Assembly: GCA_039808025.1 (NCBI GenBank) | Contig: JBDHSK010000007.1 | Span: 1-64,000, forward strand | Direction of reading: 5' to 3' | Length of the DNA stretch: 64,000 nt | Source: Sandaracinobacteroides sp039808025 | GTDB taxonomy: Bacteria > Pseudomonadota > Alphaproteobacteria > Sphingomonadales > Sphingomonadaceae | In this document: positions 39,994 to 49,401 of the stretch, piece after piece | How the letters are laid out: each line of letters begins with the position of its first letter | Numbering within the stretch: position 1 is the stretch's first letter | Notes under the pieces: model-generated | Seen by the model: the letters and a program-made list of their open reading frames with translations, nothing else | Told to the model about the DNA's origin: nothing | Database searches by the model: none | Translations under genes and position numbers: made by a program

Positions 39994-40443
39994 ATGACGG
40001 TGGAGGGATCAGTCAGTGGAGCGGGCGGCCGCAAGGCCAAGTCGGCAGGCAGGGCGCCTGCTGAGCCGCGTTTTTCCATCACCGATCTGTCGCGGGAGTT
40101 TGACATTACCCCCCGCACCCTGCGCCATTACGAAGCCGAAGGCCTGATCCACCCCGAGCGGCGCGGCTCAACCCGGCTGTATTCCGCCACCGATCGCGCC
40201 CGTGTGCAGTGGATTCTGCGCGGTCGCGCCGTCGGCTTCAGCCTCACCGATATCCGTGAACTGCTCGATCTCTATGCCCCCGGCCGCGCCCGCCGCGACC
40301 AGATGCAGGCAACGCTGGTGAAATGCCGCGCCCATGTCGCGCACCTCGAGGCCAAGCGGGCCTCCATCGATGCCACCATCCTCGAAATCAACCGATTCTG
40401 CAGCACCGTCGAAGACAAGCTGCAGCAGCTGGAGAATGACTGA
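39994..40443 (+). CDS. liuR: MerR-family regulator of acyl-CoA degradation (LiuR-like)
   Basis: This 149-residue regulator has a basic N-terminal extension, then the MerR winged helix (FSITDLSREFDITPRTLRHYEAEGLIHPERRGSTRLYS) and the dimerisation helix with VGFSLTDIRELLDLY. It has no metal-binding cysteine loop at the C-terminus. This form is typical of LiuR-like regulators that sit next to acyl-CoA dehydrogenase genes and sense CoA intermediates. Its stop overlaps the dehydrogenase start (TGATG). Confidence 0.82.
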   Translation: MTVEGSVSGAGGRKAKSAGRAPAEPRFSITDLSREFDITPRTLRHYEAEGLIHPERRGSTRLYSATDRARVQWILRGRAVGFSLTDIRELLDLYAPGRARRDQMQATLVKCRAHVAHLEAKRASIDATILEINRFCSTVEDKLQQLEND

Positions 40444-42239
40444 TGACGATCTACCGTGCCCCGGTTGCCGATACCCGCTTCGTGCTCGATCATGTGGTCG
40501 GGCTGGAACAGTATCGGGCGCTGCCGGGCTTTGCCGATGCAACGCCCGACATGGTGCAGGCCATTCTCGAAGAAGGCGCGAAGTTCGTCGAGGAAGTGAT
40601 ACATCCGCTGAACATGGTGGGCGACCAGCAGGGCTGCACCCGTCACCCCGATGGCAGCGTCACCACTCCGGCCGGTTTCAAGGAAGCCTATGAGGCCTTC
40701 GTGGCTGGTGGCTGGGGAACGCTGGCTGCGCCGCGCGATTATGGCGGGCAGGGCCTGCCGCATGTGCTGGCGCTGGCCTTTGGCGAATATCTGCAATCGG
40801 CCAACATGGCCTTTTCCATGTATCCCGGCCTGACCGAGGGGGCGGTGAGCGCCATCTCGGCGATTGGGTCAGACCAGCAGAAACAGACCTATCTGCCCAA
40901 CCTGATCGCCGGCAAATGGACCGGCACCATGAACCTGACCGAGCCGCAGGCCGGCACCGATCTTGGGCTCATCCGCACCCGAGCCGAGCCGCAGGCCGAT
41001 GGCACCTGGTCGCTGACGGGCGGCAAGATCTTCATTTCCTCGGGCGACCATGATCTGTCGGAAAACATCATTCACATGGTGCTTGCCAAGACTCCGGGTG
41101 CGCCCGATTCCGTGAAGGGCATTTCGCTGTTCATCGTGCCCAAGTTCCTTCTGAACGCCGATGGCACGCCTGGCAGGCGCAACGCCGTGTCCTGCGGCGC
41201 CATCGAGCACAAGATGGGCATCCACGGCAACTCCACCTGCCAGATGAATTATGACGGCGCCACCGGCTGGCTGGTGGGCGAGGAAACCAAGGGCCTGCGC
41301 GCCATGTTCATCATGATGAACGCCGCCCGGCTGGGGGTGGGGGTGCAGGGCTATGCCATTTCGGAAGTGGCCTATCAGAATGCTGTTGCCTATGCCCACG
41401 ACCGCCTGCAGGGCCGGGCGCTGACCGGCCCGAAGAATGCCGATGGCAAGGCCGACCCGATTCTGGTGCACCCTGATGTGCGGCGCATGTTGCTGGATGC
41501 CCGCGCCTTCAACGAGGGGGCGCGCGCCCTGTCGTTGTGGGCGGCCATGCAGGTCGAGCTGGCCCGCAAGGCCCCTACGGCCGAAGCACGCGAAGCCGCC
41601 GACGACCTGCTGTCGCTGCTGACCCCGGTGATCAAGGCCTGGCAGACCGAAGAGGGTTATCGCCATACCACCAATGCCCAGCAGGTGTTCGGCGGCCATG
41701 GCTATATCGTTGAGAACGGCATGGAGCAGTTCGTGCGCGATGCCCGTATCGCCATGCTCTATGAAGGCGCCAACGGCATTCAGGCGATGGATCTGGTGGG
41801 CCGCAAGCTGGCAGCCAATGGCGGCCGCTCGATCCGGCTGTTCCTCAAGATGGTGGACGACGGCATCGCCACGGCACAGGCGGGAAGCGACCCTCTGAAG
41901 TCCCATGCCGCCATGCTGGCAGCCGCCAAGGGCGAGCTGGAAGGCGCGATCATGTGGCTGATGCAGAACGCCCTCGCCGCCCCCGACAATGCCGGGGCGG
42001 GAGCAATGGCCTTCCTCAAGCTGCTGGGAATCGTGACCTTTGGCCATTTCTGGCTGCTGATGGAAGGGGCGGCACGCGCGCAGATGGATGCCGGAACGGG
42101 TGACCAGGCGTTTCTGGCCGCCAAGTGCCTGACGGCTGCCCATTATTTCGAGCAGCAGATGCCGCTGGCAGCTGCCTGTGCTGCTCAGGTGAAGGTAGGC
42201 GCTGAAACGATGATGCGCTTTCAAGACGACCGATTCTGA
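40443..42239 (+). CDS. Acyl-CoA dehydrogenase with C-terminal extension
   Basis: This 598-residue FAD enzyme catalyses the first step of beta-oxidation. Motifs are GGWGTLAAPRDYGGQGLP, MNLTEPQAGTDLGLIRT, KIFISSGDHDL, the FAD-site QVFGGHGYIVENGMEQ, and the catalytic Glu in YEGANGIQAMDLVGRKL. The C-terminal domain of about 130 residues (GAIMWLMQNALAAP onward) marks the long ACAD subgroup (AidB/FadE5-like, medium to long chain). First enzyme gene of the operon. Confidence 0.93.
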   Translation: MTIYRAPVADTRFVLDHVVGLEQYRALPGFADATPDMVQAILEEGAKFVEEVIHPLNMVGDQQGCTRHPDGSVTTPAGFKEAYEAFVAGGWGTLAAPRDYGGQGLPHVLALAFGEYLQSANMAFSMYPGLTEGAVSAISAIGSDQQKQTYLPNLIAGKWTGTMNLTEPQAGTDLGLIRTRAEPQADGTWSLTGGKIFISSGDHDLSENIIHMVLAKTPGAPDSVKGISLFIVPKFLLNADGTPGRRNAVSCGAIEHKMGIHGNSTCQMNYDGATGWLVGEETKGLRAMFIMMNAARLGVGVQGYAISEVAYQNAVAYAHDRLQGRALTGPKNADGKADPILVHPDVRRMLLDARAFNEGARALSLWAAMQVELARKAPTAEAREAADDLLSLLTPVIKAWQTEEGYRHTTNAQQVFGGHGYIVENGMEQFVRDARIAMLYEGANGIQAMDLVGRKLAANGGRSIRLFLKMVDDGIATAQAGSDPLKSHAAMLAAAKGELEGAIMWLMQNALAAPDNAGAGAMAFLKLLGIVTFGHFWLLMEGAARAQMDAGTGDQAFLAAKCLTAAHYFEQQMPLAAACAAQVKVGAETMMRFQDDRF

Positions 42240-42303
42240 TCCATGTTTGAACCCGCTCCTGTTGGCCGTTCGTCGGCGGGCATAGCCTGAAAGAGAGAGT
42301 GAA

Positions 42304-43515
42304 ATGGCAGAAGCCTTTATTTACGATGCGGTTCGCACCCCGCGCGGCAAGGGCCGCAAGGATGGAAGCCTCCACGAGATTCCGCCGATCGAACTGGCGA
42401 CCCAGGTGCTGAAGGCCGTGCGCGACCGCAACCGCATCGATACCGCTGATGTCGACGACGTGATCATGGGCTGCGTTTCGCCGGTGGGCGAGCAGGGCGC
42501 CGATATCGCCCGGGTGGCGGCACTGAACGCCGATTACGCGCTGACGACGGCCGGCGTGCAGGTCAACCGCTTCTGCGCTTCGGGCCTTGAAGCGGTGAAC
42601 ATGGCAGCCGCCAAGGTCGTTGCCGGCGAGGCGGAGTTCGCCATTGGCGGCGGAGTAGAGAGCATGAGCCGCGTTCCCATGGGGTCGGATGGTGGGGCAT
42701 GGGCGCTCGACCCGGCGGTCGCCTTCAAGACCTATTTCGTACCCCAGGGCGTGGGTGCCGACCTGATCGCCACCAAATACGGTTTCTCGCGCGATGATGT
42801 CGATGCCTACTCGGTGGAATCGCAACGCCGCGCCGCGCGGGCGTGGCAGGAGAAACGCTTTGCCCGATCGATCATTCCCGTAACCGACGTGATCGGTGAA
42901 GTGGTGCTAGACCACGACGAGCATATGCGCCCCGGCACCGACATGCAGGCGCTGGCTGCCCTGCAACCGGCCTTTGCCGCCATTGGCGAACAGATGCCTG
43001 GCTTTGATGCCATTGCGCTGCTGCGTTATCCCGAAATCGAGAGGATCCACCATGTGCACCATGCCGGCAATTCCTCGGGGATCGTCGATGGCGCAGCGGC
43101 CGTGTTGGTCGGCAACCGCGAAATCGGCCAGAAATACGGCCTGAAGCCACGGGCGCGGATCAAGGGCATGGCCTCGATCGGCTCGGAGCCGGCGATCATG
43201 CTGACCGGCCCCGGACAGGTGACCAGAAAGCTGCTGAAGCGGCTGGGCATGGGCGTAAACGACATCGATATCTACGAACTGAACGAGGCCTTTGCCGCCG
43301 TTGTGCTGCGGATGATGCAGGAACTCGACATCGACCACGACCGCATGAACGTGAATGGCGGCGCCATCGCCATGGGGCACCCGCTGGGCGCCACCGGCGC
43401 CATGATTCTCGGCACCGTGCTCGACGAGCTGGAGCGCACCGGCAAGGGCACGGCGCTGGTCACCTTGTGCGTGGGGGCCGGTATGGGCACCGCCACCGTC
43501 ATCGAACGTATCTGA
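42304..43515 (+). CDS. fadA: Acetyl-CoA acetyltransferase (thiolase)
   Basis: This 403-residue thiolase cleaves 3-ketoacyl-CoA to acetyl-CoA. The nucleophilic Cys is in VNRFCASGLEAVNMA, with ESMSRVPMG, NEAFAAVVLRMM, GGAIAMGHPLGATGA and the second Cys in LCVGAGMGTA. This long form pairs with FadB-type proteins in trifunctional complexes. It sits between the dehydrogenase (64 bp upstream) and the FadB-type gene (11 bp downstream). Confidence 0.94.
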   Translation: MAEAFIYDAVRTPRGKGRKDGSLHEIPPIELATQVLKAVRDRNRIDTADVDDVIMGCVSPVGEQGADIARVAALNADYALTTAGVQVNRFCASGLEAVNMAAAKVVAGEAEFAIGGGVESMSRVPMGSDGGAWALDPAVAFKTYFVPQGVGADLIATKYGFSRDDVDAYSVESQRRAARAWQEKRFARSIIPVTDVIGEVVLDHDEHMRPGTDMQALAALQPAFAAIGEQMPGFDAIALLRYPEIERIHHVHHAGNSSGIVDGAAAVLVGNREIGQKYGLKPRARIKGMASIGSEPAIMLTGPGQVTRKLLKRLGMGVNDIDIYELNEAFAAVVLRMMQELDIDHDRMNVNGGAIAMGHPLGATGAMILGTVLDELERTGKGTALVTLCVGAGMGTATVIERI

Positions 43516-43526
43516 AGGGAGCCGTC

Positions 43527-45701
43527 ATGTCTGAACCAACCATTCGTCAGGAACGCGATTCCGACGGTATCCTGATGCTCACCATCGACGTTCCGGACGT
43601 ATCGATGAACGTCATCACCATGCAGATGCATGACGATCTCGCCGCCATTGCCGAACGGATCAGGAGAGACGACTCGGTGAAGGGGGCGGTGTTCGCATCG
43701 GGAAAGCCTTCAGGCTTCGTGGCTGGCGCCGATCTGAAGGGCATGCATTTTCAGGAGGGCGAAACCAGCGGCAAAAGCCGGGCCAAGCAGATCTTCGATC
43801 AGGTGATCGGCCTCAACCGCACCTTCCGGGCGCTGGAAACCTGCGGCAAGCCGGTGGCGGCTGCCGTCAACGGGCTGGCGCTGGGCGGCGGCTTCGAGAT
43901 CGTGCTAGCCTGCCATTACCGGGTGGTGTCCGATAACCCCAAGCTGGTGCTGGGGCTGCCGGAAGTGCTGGTGGGTCTTCTGCCCGGTGGTGGCGGCACC
44001 CAGCGGCTGCCCCGGGTGATGGGGGTGCAGAATGCCCTCCTCTATCTGTTGCAGGGCAAGAACCTGACGGCACAGGAAGCGCTGGGCTTTGGCGTCGTTC
44101 AGGAAGTGGCGCCGGACGCCGAGATTGTTGACCGCGCCCGGGCGTGGGTGAAGGCCAATATCGGCAAGACGGTGCAGCAGCCGTGGGACCAAAAGGGTTT
44201 TCGGTTCCCCGGTGGCGTCGGGGCCACGAACCCGGCCTTCGCCCAGACCTTCCTTGGGGTCAATGCCATGGCCCACAAGCAGTCTCAGGGCAATCTGCAC
44301 CAGGTGCAGGCGATCCTGTCGGCGGTATACGAGGGCGCGCAACTGCCGATGGACAAGGCCATCGAGCTGGAATCGAAATATTTCGCCAAGGTGGCGGCTG
44401 ATCCGCAGGCCAGTGCCATGATCCGCTCGCTGTTCGTCTCCAAACAGGCGGCGGAAAAGGGGGCGCGGCGTCCGCAGGGCCAGCCCGCCGCCCCGACCCG
44501 CAAGCTGGGGATGCTGGGTGGCGGCCTGATGGGTTCGGGGATTGCCATGGTGTCGGCGCAGGCCGGGATCGAGGTGGTGCTGCTGGATCGAGACCTGGCA
44601 GCTGCGGAAAAAGGCAAGCTATACACTGCCGATCGGCTGGCCAAACGCCGGACCGACCCCGCCAAGGCCAAGGCCATTCTCGACCGTATCCACCCGACCG
44701 CCGATTATGGCGATCTCGCCGGTTGCGATCTCATCATCGAAGCGGTGTTTGAAAACCGCGAGGTGAAGGCCGACGTGACCGGAAAGGCGCAGGAAGTGGT
44801 GGGGGCCGATACCATCTTCGGGTCGAACACCTCGACCTTGCCGATCACCAGCCTGGCCGAAGTGTGGGACAAGCCAGTCAACTTCATCGGTATCCACTTT
44901 TTCTCGCCGGTCGAGAAGATGCCGCTGGTCGAGATCATCGTCGGGAAAAAGACCGGGCCGGCGGCGATTGCCAAGGCGCTGGATTTCGTGGCGCAGATCC
45001 GCAAGACCCCGATCGTCGTCAACGACAGCCGGGGCTTTTATACCAGCCGGTCGTTCGGAACCTATGTGCAGGAAGGCCTGTCGCTGCTGGCTGAAGGAGC
45101 GGGGGCGCCGCTGATTGAAAATGTCGCACGGCAGATGGGCATGCCGGTCGGGCCGCTGGCAGTGAACGACGAGGTGGGGCTTGATCTGTCTTACAAGGTG
45201 GCCGAACAGACCCGCAAGGACCTGGGCGATACCAGCCCCAAACAGCCCAATGAACTGATCATCGAGAAGATGATGGAACTGGGCCGCCATGGGCGCAAGA
45301 ATGGCAAGGGGTTCTATGTGTATCCCGAAGACCGTTCGCCCAAATATCTGTGGCCGGAGCTTGGCCAGTATTTCCCCACGGCCACCAATCCGCCCAGCCC
45401 TGCCGAGGTGAAAGAGCGTCTGCTGTTCCGGCAGCTGGTAGAGACGGCGCGCTGCTTTGCCGAAGGTGTGGTGGAAACACCCCAGGATGGCGATCTGGGC
45501 GCCATTTTCGGCTGGGGGTTCGCGCCCTATACCGGCGGGCCGTTCAGCGCCATGGACACCATGGGTCTCGATACGGTCGTGCAGACGCTCGACCGCCTGG
45601 CAAAACGCTATGGAGAGCGCTTTGCTCCGCCGCAGCTGCTACGCGACATGGCAGCCAGGGGTGAGACTTTTTATGGCAATGCCGCCAGAAAGGCGGCCTG
45701 A
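43527..45701 (+). CDS. fadJ: 3-hydroxyacyl-CoA dehydrogenase / enoyl-CoA hydratase (FadB/FadJ type)
   Basis: This 724-residue multifunctional enzyme performs steps 2 and 3 of beta-oxidation. The N-terminal crotonase domain (FVAGADLKGM, LALGGGFEIVLACHYRV, GLPEVLVGLLPGGGGTQRLP) holds both catalytic Glu positions. The dehydrogenase half starts LGMLGGGLMGSGIAMVSAQ, with the NAD fold and FIGIHFFSPVEKMPLVE carrying the catalytic His. Two C-terminal 3HCDH domains follow. ATG 43527 follows GGGAG. It forms the heterocomplex with the thiolase upstream. Confidence 0.95.
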   Translation: MSEPTIRQERDSDGILMLTIDVPDVSMNVITMQMHDDLAAIAERIRRDDSVKGAVFASGKPSGFVAGADLKGMHFQEGETSGKSRAKQIFDQVIGLNRTFRALETCGKPVAAAVNGLALGGGFEIVLACHYRVVSDNPKLVLGLPEVLVGLLPGGGGTQRLPRVMGVQNALLYLLQGKNLTAQEALGFGVVQEVAPDAEIVDRARAWVKANIGKTVQQPWDQKGFRFPGGVGATNPAFAQTFLGVNAMAHKQSQGNLHQVQAILSAVYEGAQLPMDKAIELESKYFAKVAADPQASAMIRSLFVSKQAAEKGARRPQGQPAAPTRKLGMLGGGLMGSGIAMVSAQAGIEVVLLDRDLAAAEKGKLYTADRLAKRRTDPAKAKAILDRIHPTADYGDLAGCDLIIEAVFENREVKADVTGKAQEVVGADTIFGSNTSTLPITSLAEVWDKPVNFIGIHFFSPVEKMPLVEIIVGKKTGPAAIAKALDFVAQIRKTPIVVNDSRGFYTSRSFGTYVQEGLSLLAEGAGAPLIENVARQMGMPVGPLAVNDEVGLDLSYKVAEQTRKDLGDTSPKQPNELIIEKMMELGRHGRKNGKGFYVYPEDRSPKYLWPELGQYFPTATNPPSPAEVKERLLFRQLVETARCFAEGVVETPQDGDLGAIFGWGFAPYTGGPFSAMDTMGLDTVVQTLDRLAKRYGERFAPPQLLRDMAARGETFYGNAARKAA

Positions 45702-45720
45702 GCGCTGCCTTGTGAAGCCG

Positions 45721-45759
45721 GGGTGGCGCATCGGCGAGGGGCTGACCGATGCGCCACCC
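45721..45759. terminator. Strong bidirectional hairpin between fadJ and luxR
   Basis: GGGTGGCGCATCGG (45721-45734) pairs perfectly with CCGATGCGCCACCC (45746-45759) over 14 bp around an 11-nt loop. It lies between convergent genes, and its right arm touches the luxR stop codon. No long U-tract follows on either strand. Confidence 0.6.
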
Positions 45760-46421
45760 TACATGAGATCGTGGAAGTGCAGGTGGCCGTTATAAAGGGC
45801 GCGGACCACCAGTTCGGTGCGGGTCGACACCCCATAGCGCGCCTTGGCGTCTTCGATATACTTGTGGACGGTGTTGGGCTTCAGGCCAAGAATATCGGCG
45901 ATCACCCAGTTGGATTTCCCCTTGGCTACCAGCCGCAGACAGTCGATCTGCCGGCGCGACAGGGTGAGGCCGGCGACGGACTGACTGTCGGTCAGTTTGA
46001 ACAGCTGGTCGAACAGGCAGCCGGCCAGATAGTGGCTGGCTGCCAGCTGCGGAGTGAGGAAGCCGCTGGCGGCGAGAAACCAGGCATGCCAGCCAGACGC
46101 CAGATTGTGGATGTGCAGGGGGATGACGAAGATGGTGGCATCCTTGCGCCGGTTCTGGGGGCTGGCGGTGGTGACATTCCAGAAGAACGGCCTGACCCGG
46201 CGGGCCGAGGATTTCTGCACCGGCAACGGGTCGAAGGGGAAGCCCTCGGGCAGATCGCTGAGAGTGAGGGGATCTGACCCCTGGATGAGGAACCGGGCAT
46301 AATGATGATCGAGGCCGAGAAATTGCTGGACAAGCCCCAGCTGCTTCTTCAGCTCTGAAAGAGAGGTAGCCTGCTCCAGGGCCTCGGCACAGGCCTCGAG
46401 CGTCTGAAACCTGTTCGTCAT
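45759..46421 (-). CDS. LuxR-family regulator with autoinducer-type N-terminal domain (LuxR solo)
   Basis: A regulator of about 220 residues. The N-terminal part (LEACAEALEQATSLSELKKQ, LGLDHHYARFLI, IHNLASGWHAWFLAA) matches the autoinducer-binding fold in outline, and the C-terminal HTH reads SRRQIDCLRLVAKGKSNWVIADILGLKPNTVHKYIEDAKARYGV. There is no luxI-type synthase in the window, so it would be a solo. The start at ATG 46421 gives the expected length; a further in-frame start at 46472 exists. Confidence 0.82.
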   Translation of the reverse strand: MTNRFQTLEACAEALEQATSLSELKKQLGLVQQFLGLDHHYARFLIQGSDPLTLSDLPEGFPFDPLPVQKSSARRVRPFFWNVTTASPQNRRKDATIFVIPLHIHNLASGWHAWFLAASGFLTPQLAASHYLAGCLFDQLFKLTDSQSVAGLTLSRRQIDCLRLVAKGKSNWVIADILGLKPNTVHKYIEDAKARYGVSTRTELVVRALYNGHLHFHDLM

Positions 46422-46624
46422 GGCAATCGATGCAAAGCAGCATCCACGTTCGTGGCAGGGCACCTGTTGCAAGAAGGCGGCCTGATCCGGCAGTTCGGTC
46501 GGGTGTGGAAAGAGGCGGGGTGCATCATTATCTCTGCTATGGATTATAGTGAGTTAGCAGTTCGTTAACGATTTGGCAGTGATGTGGTGCGCTGCGTCGA
46601 TTTGACACAGGAAGGAGGTTGGCG

Positions 46625-47197
46625 ATGTCTGACAGCAGAGCAGACGGCAAAGCAGCCGGAACGGATGTTGCCGTGCTGGCGGGTGGCTGTTTCTGGTGCA
46701 CCGAGGCGGTGTTCGATCGTTTGCGCGGTGTGCACGAGGTCGAGAGTGGCTATACCGGGGGGTCAGTGCCGAACCCCAGCTACCGGCAGGTTTGCGCCGG
46801 GGATACCGGACATGCCGAAGCCATCCGCATTCATTTTGACCCGGCGATCATCAGCTATGACGAGCTACTTGACATTTTCTTCGCCACCCACGACCCGACG
46901 CAGCTGAACCGGCAGGGAAACGACATCGGCCCGCAATACCGTTCCGCCATTTTCCCGCAGTCTCCGGCGCAGGCAGCGGCAGCCGGTGTTGCCATTACCC
47001 GTGCCCAGCCCGATTGGCCGCAACCTATTGTCACCACCATCGAGCCGGACTCAACCTTCTGGCCAGCCGAAGACGAGCATCGCGATTATTTCGCGCGCAC
47101 CGGCGATGCCAACCCCTATTGCACGGTGGTGATTTCGCCGAAGGTCACCAAGTTCATGCACCGCTTTGCCGACCGGCTGAAGGGAGCGGGCGGCTGA
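46625..47197 (+). CDS. msrA: Peptide-methionine (S)-S-oxide reductase
   Basis: This 190-residue enzyme repairs methionine-S-sulphoxide. The catalytic Cys22 is in AGGCFWCTEAVFD. The substrate pocket and further motifs are SGYTGGSVPNPSYRQVCAGDTGHAEA and DPTQLNRQGNDIGPQYRSAIF. A strong AAGGAGG (46612-46618) sits 6 bp before the ATG, so the upstream TTG 46619 is not used. The 3' end is a 17-bp tandem duplication that contains the stop codon. Confidence 0.95.
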   Translation: MSDSRADGKAAGTDVAVLAGGCFWCTEAVFDRLRGVHEVESGYTGGSVPNPSYRQVCAGDTGHAEAIRIHFDPAIISYDELLDIFFATHDPTQLNRQGNDIGPQYRSAIFPQSPAQAAAAGVAITRAQPDWPQPIVTTIEPDSTFWPAEDEHRDYFARTGDANPYCTVVISPKVTKFMHRFADRLKGAGG

Positions 47198-47214
47198 AGG
47201 GAGCGGGCGGCTGA
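47174..47214. repeat. 17-bp tandem duplication spanning the msrA stop
   Basis: CGGCTGAAGGGAGCGGG occurs twice in tandem (47174-47190, 47191-47207), followed by a partial third copy to 47214. The first copy encodes RLKGAG; the second contains the TGA stop (47195-47197). The 17-bp period is not a codon multiple, so changes in copy number would alter the C-terminus. Confidence 0.85.
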
Positions 47215-47233
47215 AAGACTGGCAGGCCCGCGC

Positions 47234-47259
47234 GCCCGACCGGAGGTGACCGGCCGGGC
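47234..47259. terminator. Imperfect GC hairpin between msrA and the S9 peptidase gene
   Basis: GCCCGACCGG and CCGGCCGGGC form a 10-bp stem with one A/C mismatch around a 6-nt loop, placed between convergent genes. No U-tract. It may terminate either transcript. Confidence 0.45.
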
Positions 47260-47315
47260 ATCGCTTCGGGGCCATCTGGCCAGGTGATTGCCTGAGGTGA
47301 TTGCCCTGGATTGGG

Positions 47316-49370
47316 TTATTTAGCCTTGTGACGGTTGAAGAAATCGATGGGGGCCAGAATTGATTGCAGCCATTGCGACGGGCGGCCCATGCCATGGCCG
47401 GATCCGGGCAGGCGGATCATCTCCGCCTCGATGCCGCGTAGTTTCAGGGCACCGAACATCTGCTCGGTCTGGCTGATGGGGGTGCGATAGTCGGACTCAC
47501 CGGTGATCAGCATCGTCGGGGTCTTGATCTGGCCAACCAGGCTGAAGGGCGAGCGTTTGAAATAGAGGTCGGGCTGCTCCCACGGCGTTGCCCCCATCCA
47601 GTGTTTCATGAAGAAGGCGGTGCCATCTGAGGTGGTGACCTGATCGGTCCAGTCGACCACCGGGCGCAGGGCGGCCGCAGCCCGGAACTTGTCGGGCTCC
47701 TTGGCGATTCCCCACAGGGTAAGCACGCCGCCCCCTGATCCGCCGCCAATGAACAGGTTGCGGCTGTCGACATAGGGGCGCCTGGCGACTTCATCGACGA
47801 TCGACATCAGGTCGTCATGATCCTGCCCCGGATAGGCGTTGGTGATGGCATTGGCGAACGCATTGCCATAACCGATCGAGCCGCGTGGGTTGGCGAACAC
47901 CACGATATAGCCGGCGGCGGCATAGAGGCTGTGGGTGACCGAGAACATCGGCCCGTAATCGGTGTTGGGGCCGCCATGAATATCGAGGATGAGCGGATAG
48001 CGCTTGGCGGGGGAGAAATCGGGCGGGAAGGCGATCCATCCCTGCACCGGAAGGCCGCCGGCGCGGCTGACGGCGTTCACTTCCTCGATGCGCGACGGAG
48101 TCTTGCCCTCGGCCCAGCGTTGGCTGAAATCGATCGAGGCGGTTTCCCCGGCACCACGGCTGATGCCGAGGCCGGCCGGCCTGTCGGTGCGGGCGGTGGT
48201 ATAGGCGAAGGTGCCGTTGGCGGCCGAGAATCCGCCGCCCGACGATGGCAGATAAAGCCGGGTGCCACCAACCGCATCGACCACAGGCGTGCGCTGGCCG
48301 GTTGCCGGATCGATGGCCGCCACTCGTTGCAGCCCGCGGTCGGAATAGAGGGCATAGATGGCACCGCCGTCTTCGCGCCAGACGATGTCGTTTACCGGCC
48401 GGTCGAGGTCGGCGGCGACGGCCACGACCGGGGCGCCGGGTTGCAGGCTCGTGGTCCACAGACGCGGCATGTCGTAGAAGTTGGCCGATGCTTCCGAGCC
48501 AAGGAAGGCGATGGTCCTGCCGTCTGGCGATACTTCCGGGGCATATTCGCTGCCCGGCCGCCTGGTGAGCTGTTGCTTCGCGGTTTTGCCGCTGACATCA
48601 TAGAGATAGAGGTCGCTTTCGCGCGGACCGTTGATCGGGTCGGCGGAGAAAGCGGCGACGATGTGTTTGCCGTCGCGGGTCCAGGCTAGGCCGCTGCCTC
48701 TGTCGATCTGGTCGGTGTCGCCGGAGGTGACCGGGGTGATGGCGCCGGTTGCCGCATCGACCACGAACAGCTGGTCGCTGCCGGGCTTGATTTCGCCAAC
48801 GCCATCGGCCCGCCAGAACAGGTCGGTGATGATCTTGGCGTCGGCAGCGGCATCGCCGCCTTTCACCTTTTCGGGGAGACCGGGAATGCTGGCAGGCTTG
48901 GCGTCGACCCGGCCGACGAAAGCGATCCGGGTGCCGTCGGGCGACCAGCGGAAGTTGCCGGGCTGGGCATCACCGCCCGTCAGTGGCTGGCCCAACCCTT
49001 CGGCAAAGGCCATCACGAAGATCTGCGGCTTGCCCAGCGAGGTGGCGAGATAGGCGACGCGGCTGCCATCGGGAGAGAAGGCCGCGCTGTTGGGCTGCAC
49101 ATCGCGGCCAACCAGCAGGCGCTTGTCGATCACCTTGCCGCTGTCGTCGAGGTGGGCAAGCCAGAGTTCGCCGGTGCGGCGGTCGGTCTGGCGGTCGAAG
49201 GCAACGCGGGTGAAGACCACACGGCGACCATCGGGCGAGACGACCGGACTGGTCACCATCGACAGCGCATAGAGATCATCGGGCTTGAAGGCGTCTTTGG
49301 CGGTGGCGGCGCTGGCGAACACCAGCACCGAGGCTGTGGCCACCAGAAACAGGCGATTGGCAAGGCGCAT
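47316..49370 (-). CDS. S9-family serine peptidase (dipeptidyl/acylaminoacyl peptidase type), secreted
   Basis: This 684-residue protein has a signal peptide (ending ASAATA, about residue 24). The N-terminal half is a seven-bladed propeller (DGRRVVFTRVAFD, FSPDGSRVAYLA, NFRWSPDGTRIAF, EVSPDGRTIAFLG). The C-terminal alpha/beta hydrolase domain has FANPRGSIGYG and the nucleophile in GGGSGGGVLTLWG, with the Asp in LITGESDYRTP and His in GSGHGMG. It probably trims peptides in the periplasm. It is minus-strand, downstream of xthA with a 31-bp gap. Confidence 0.9.
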   Translation of the reverse strand: MRLANRLFLVATASVLVFASAATAKDAFKPDDLYALSMVTSPVVSPDGRRVVFTRVAFDRQTDRRTGELWLAHLDDSGKVIDKRLLVGRDVQPNSAAFSPDGSRVAYLATSLGKPQIFVMAFAEGLGQPLTGGDAQPGNFRWSPDGTRIAFVGRVDAKPASIPGLPEKVKGGDAAADAKIITDLFWRADGVGEIKPGSDQLFVVDAATGAITPVTSGDTDQIDRGSGLAWTRDGKHIVAAFSADPINGPRESDLYLYDVSGKTAKQQLTRRPGSEYAPEVSPDGRTIAFLGSEASANFYDMPRLWTTSLQPGAPVVAVAADLDRPVNDIVWREDGGAIYALYSDRGLQRVAAIDPATGQRTPVVDAVGGTRLYLPSSGGGFSAANGTFAYTTARTDRPAGLGISRGAGETASIDFSQRWAEGKTPSRIEEVNAVSRAGGLPVQGWIAFPPDFSPAKRYPLILDIHGGPNTDYGPMFSVTHSLYAAAGYIVVFANPRGSIGYGNAFANAITNAYPGQDHDDLMSIVDEVARRPYVDSRNLFIGGGSGGGVLTLWGIAKEPDKFRAAAALRPVVDWTDQVTTSDGTAFFMKHWMGATPWEQPDLYFKRSPFSLVGQIKTPTMLITGESDYRTPISQTEQMFGALKLRGIEAEMIRLPGSGHGMGRPSQWLQSILAPIDFFNRHKAK

Positions 49371-49401
49371 GCGTTACTCCCTCAACAGGTTGTCGTGTCG
49401 T

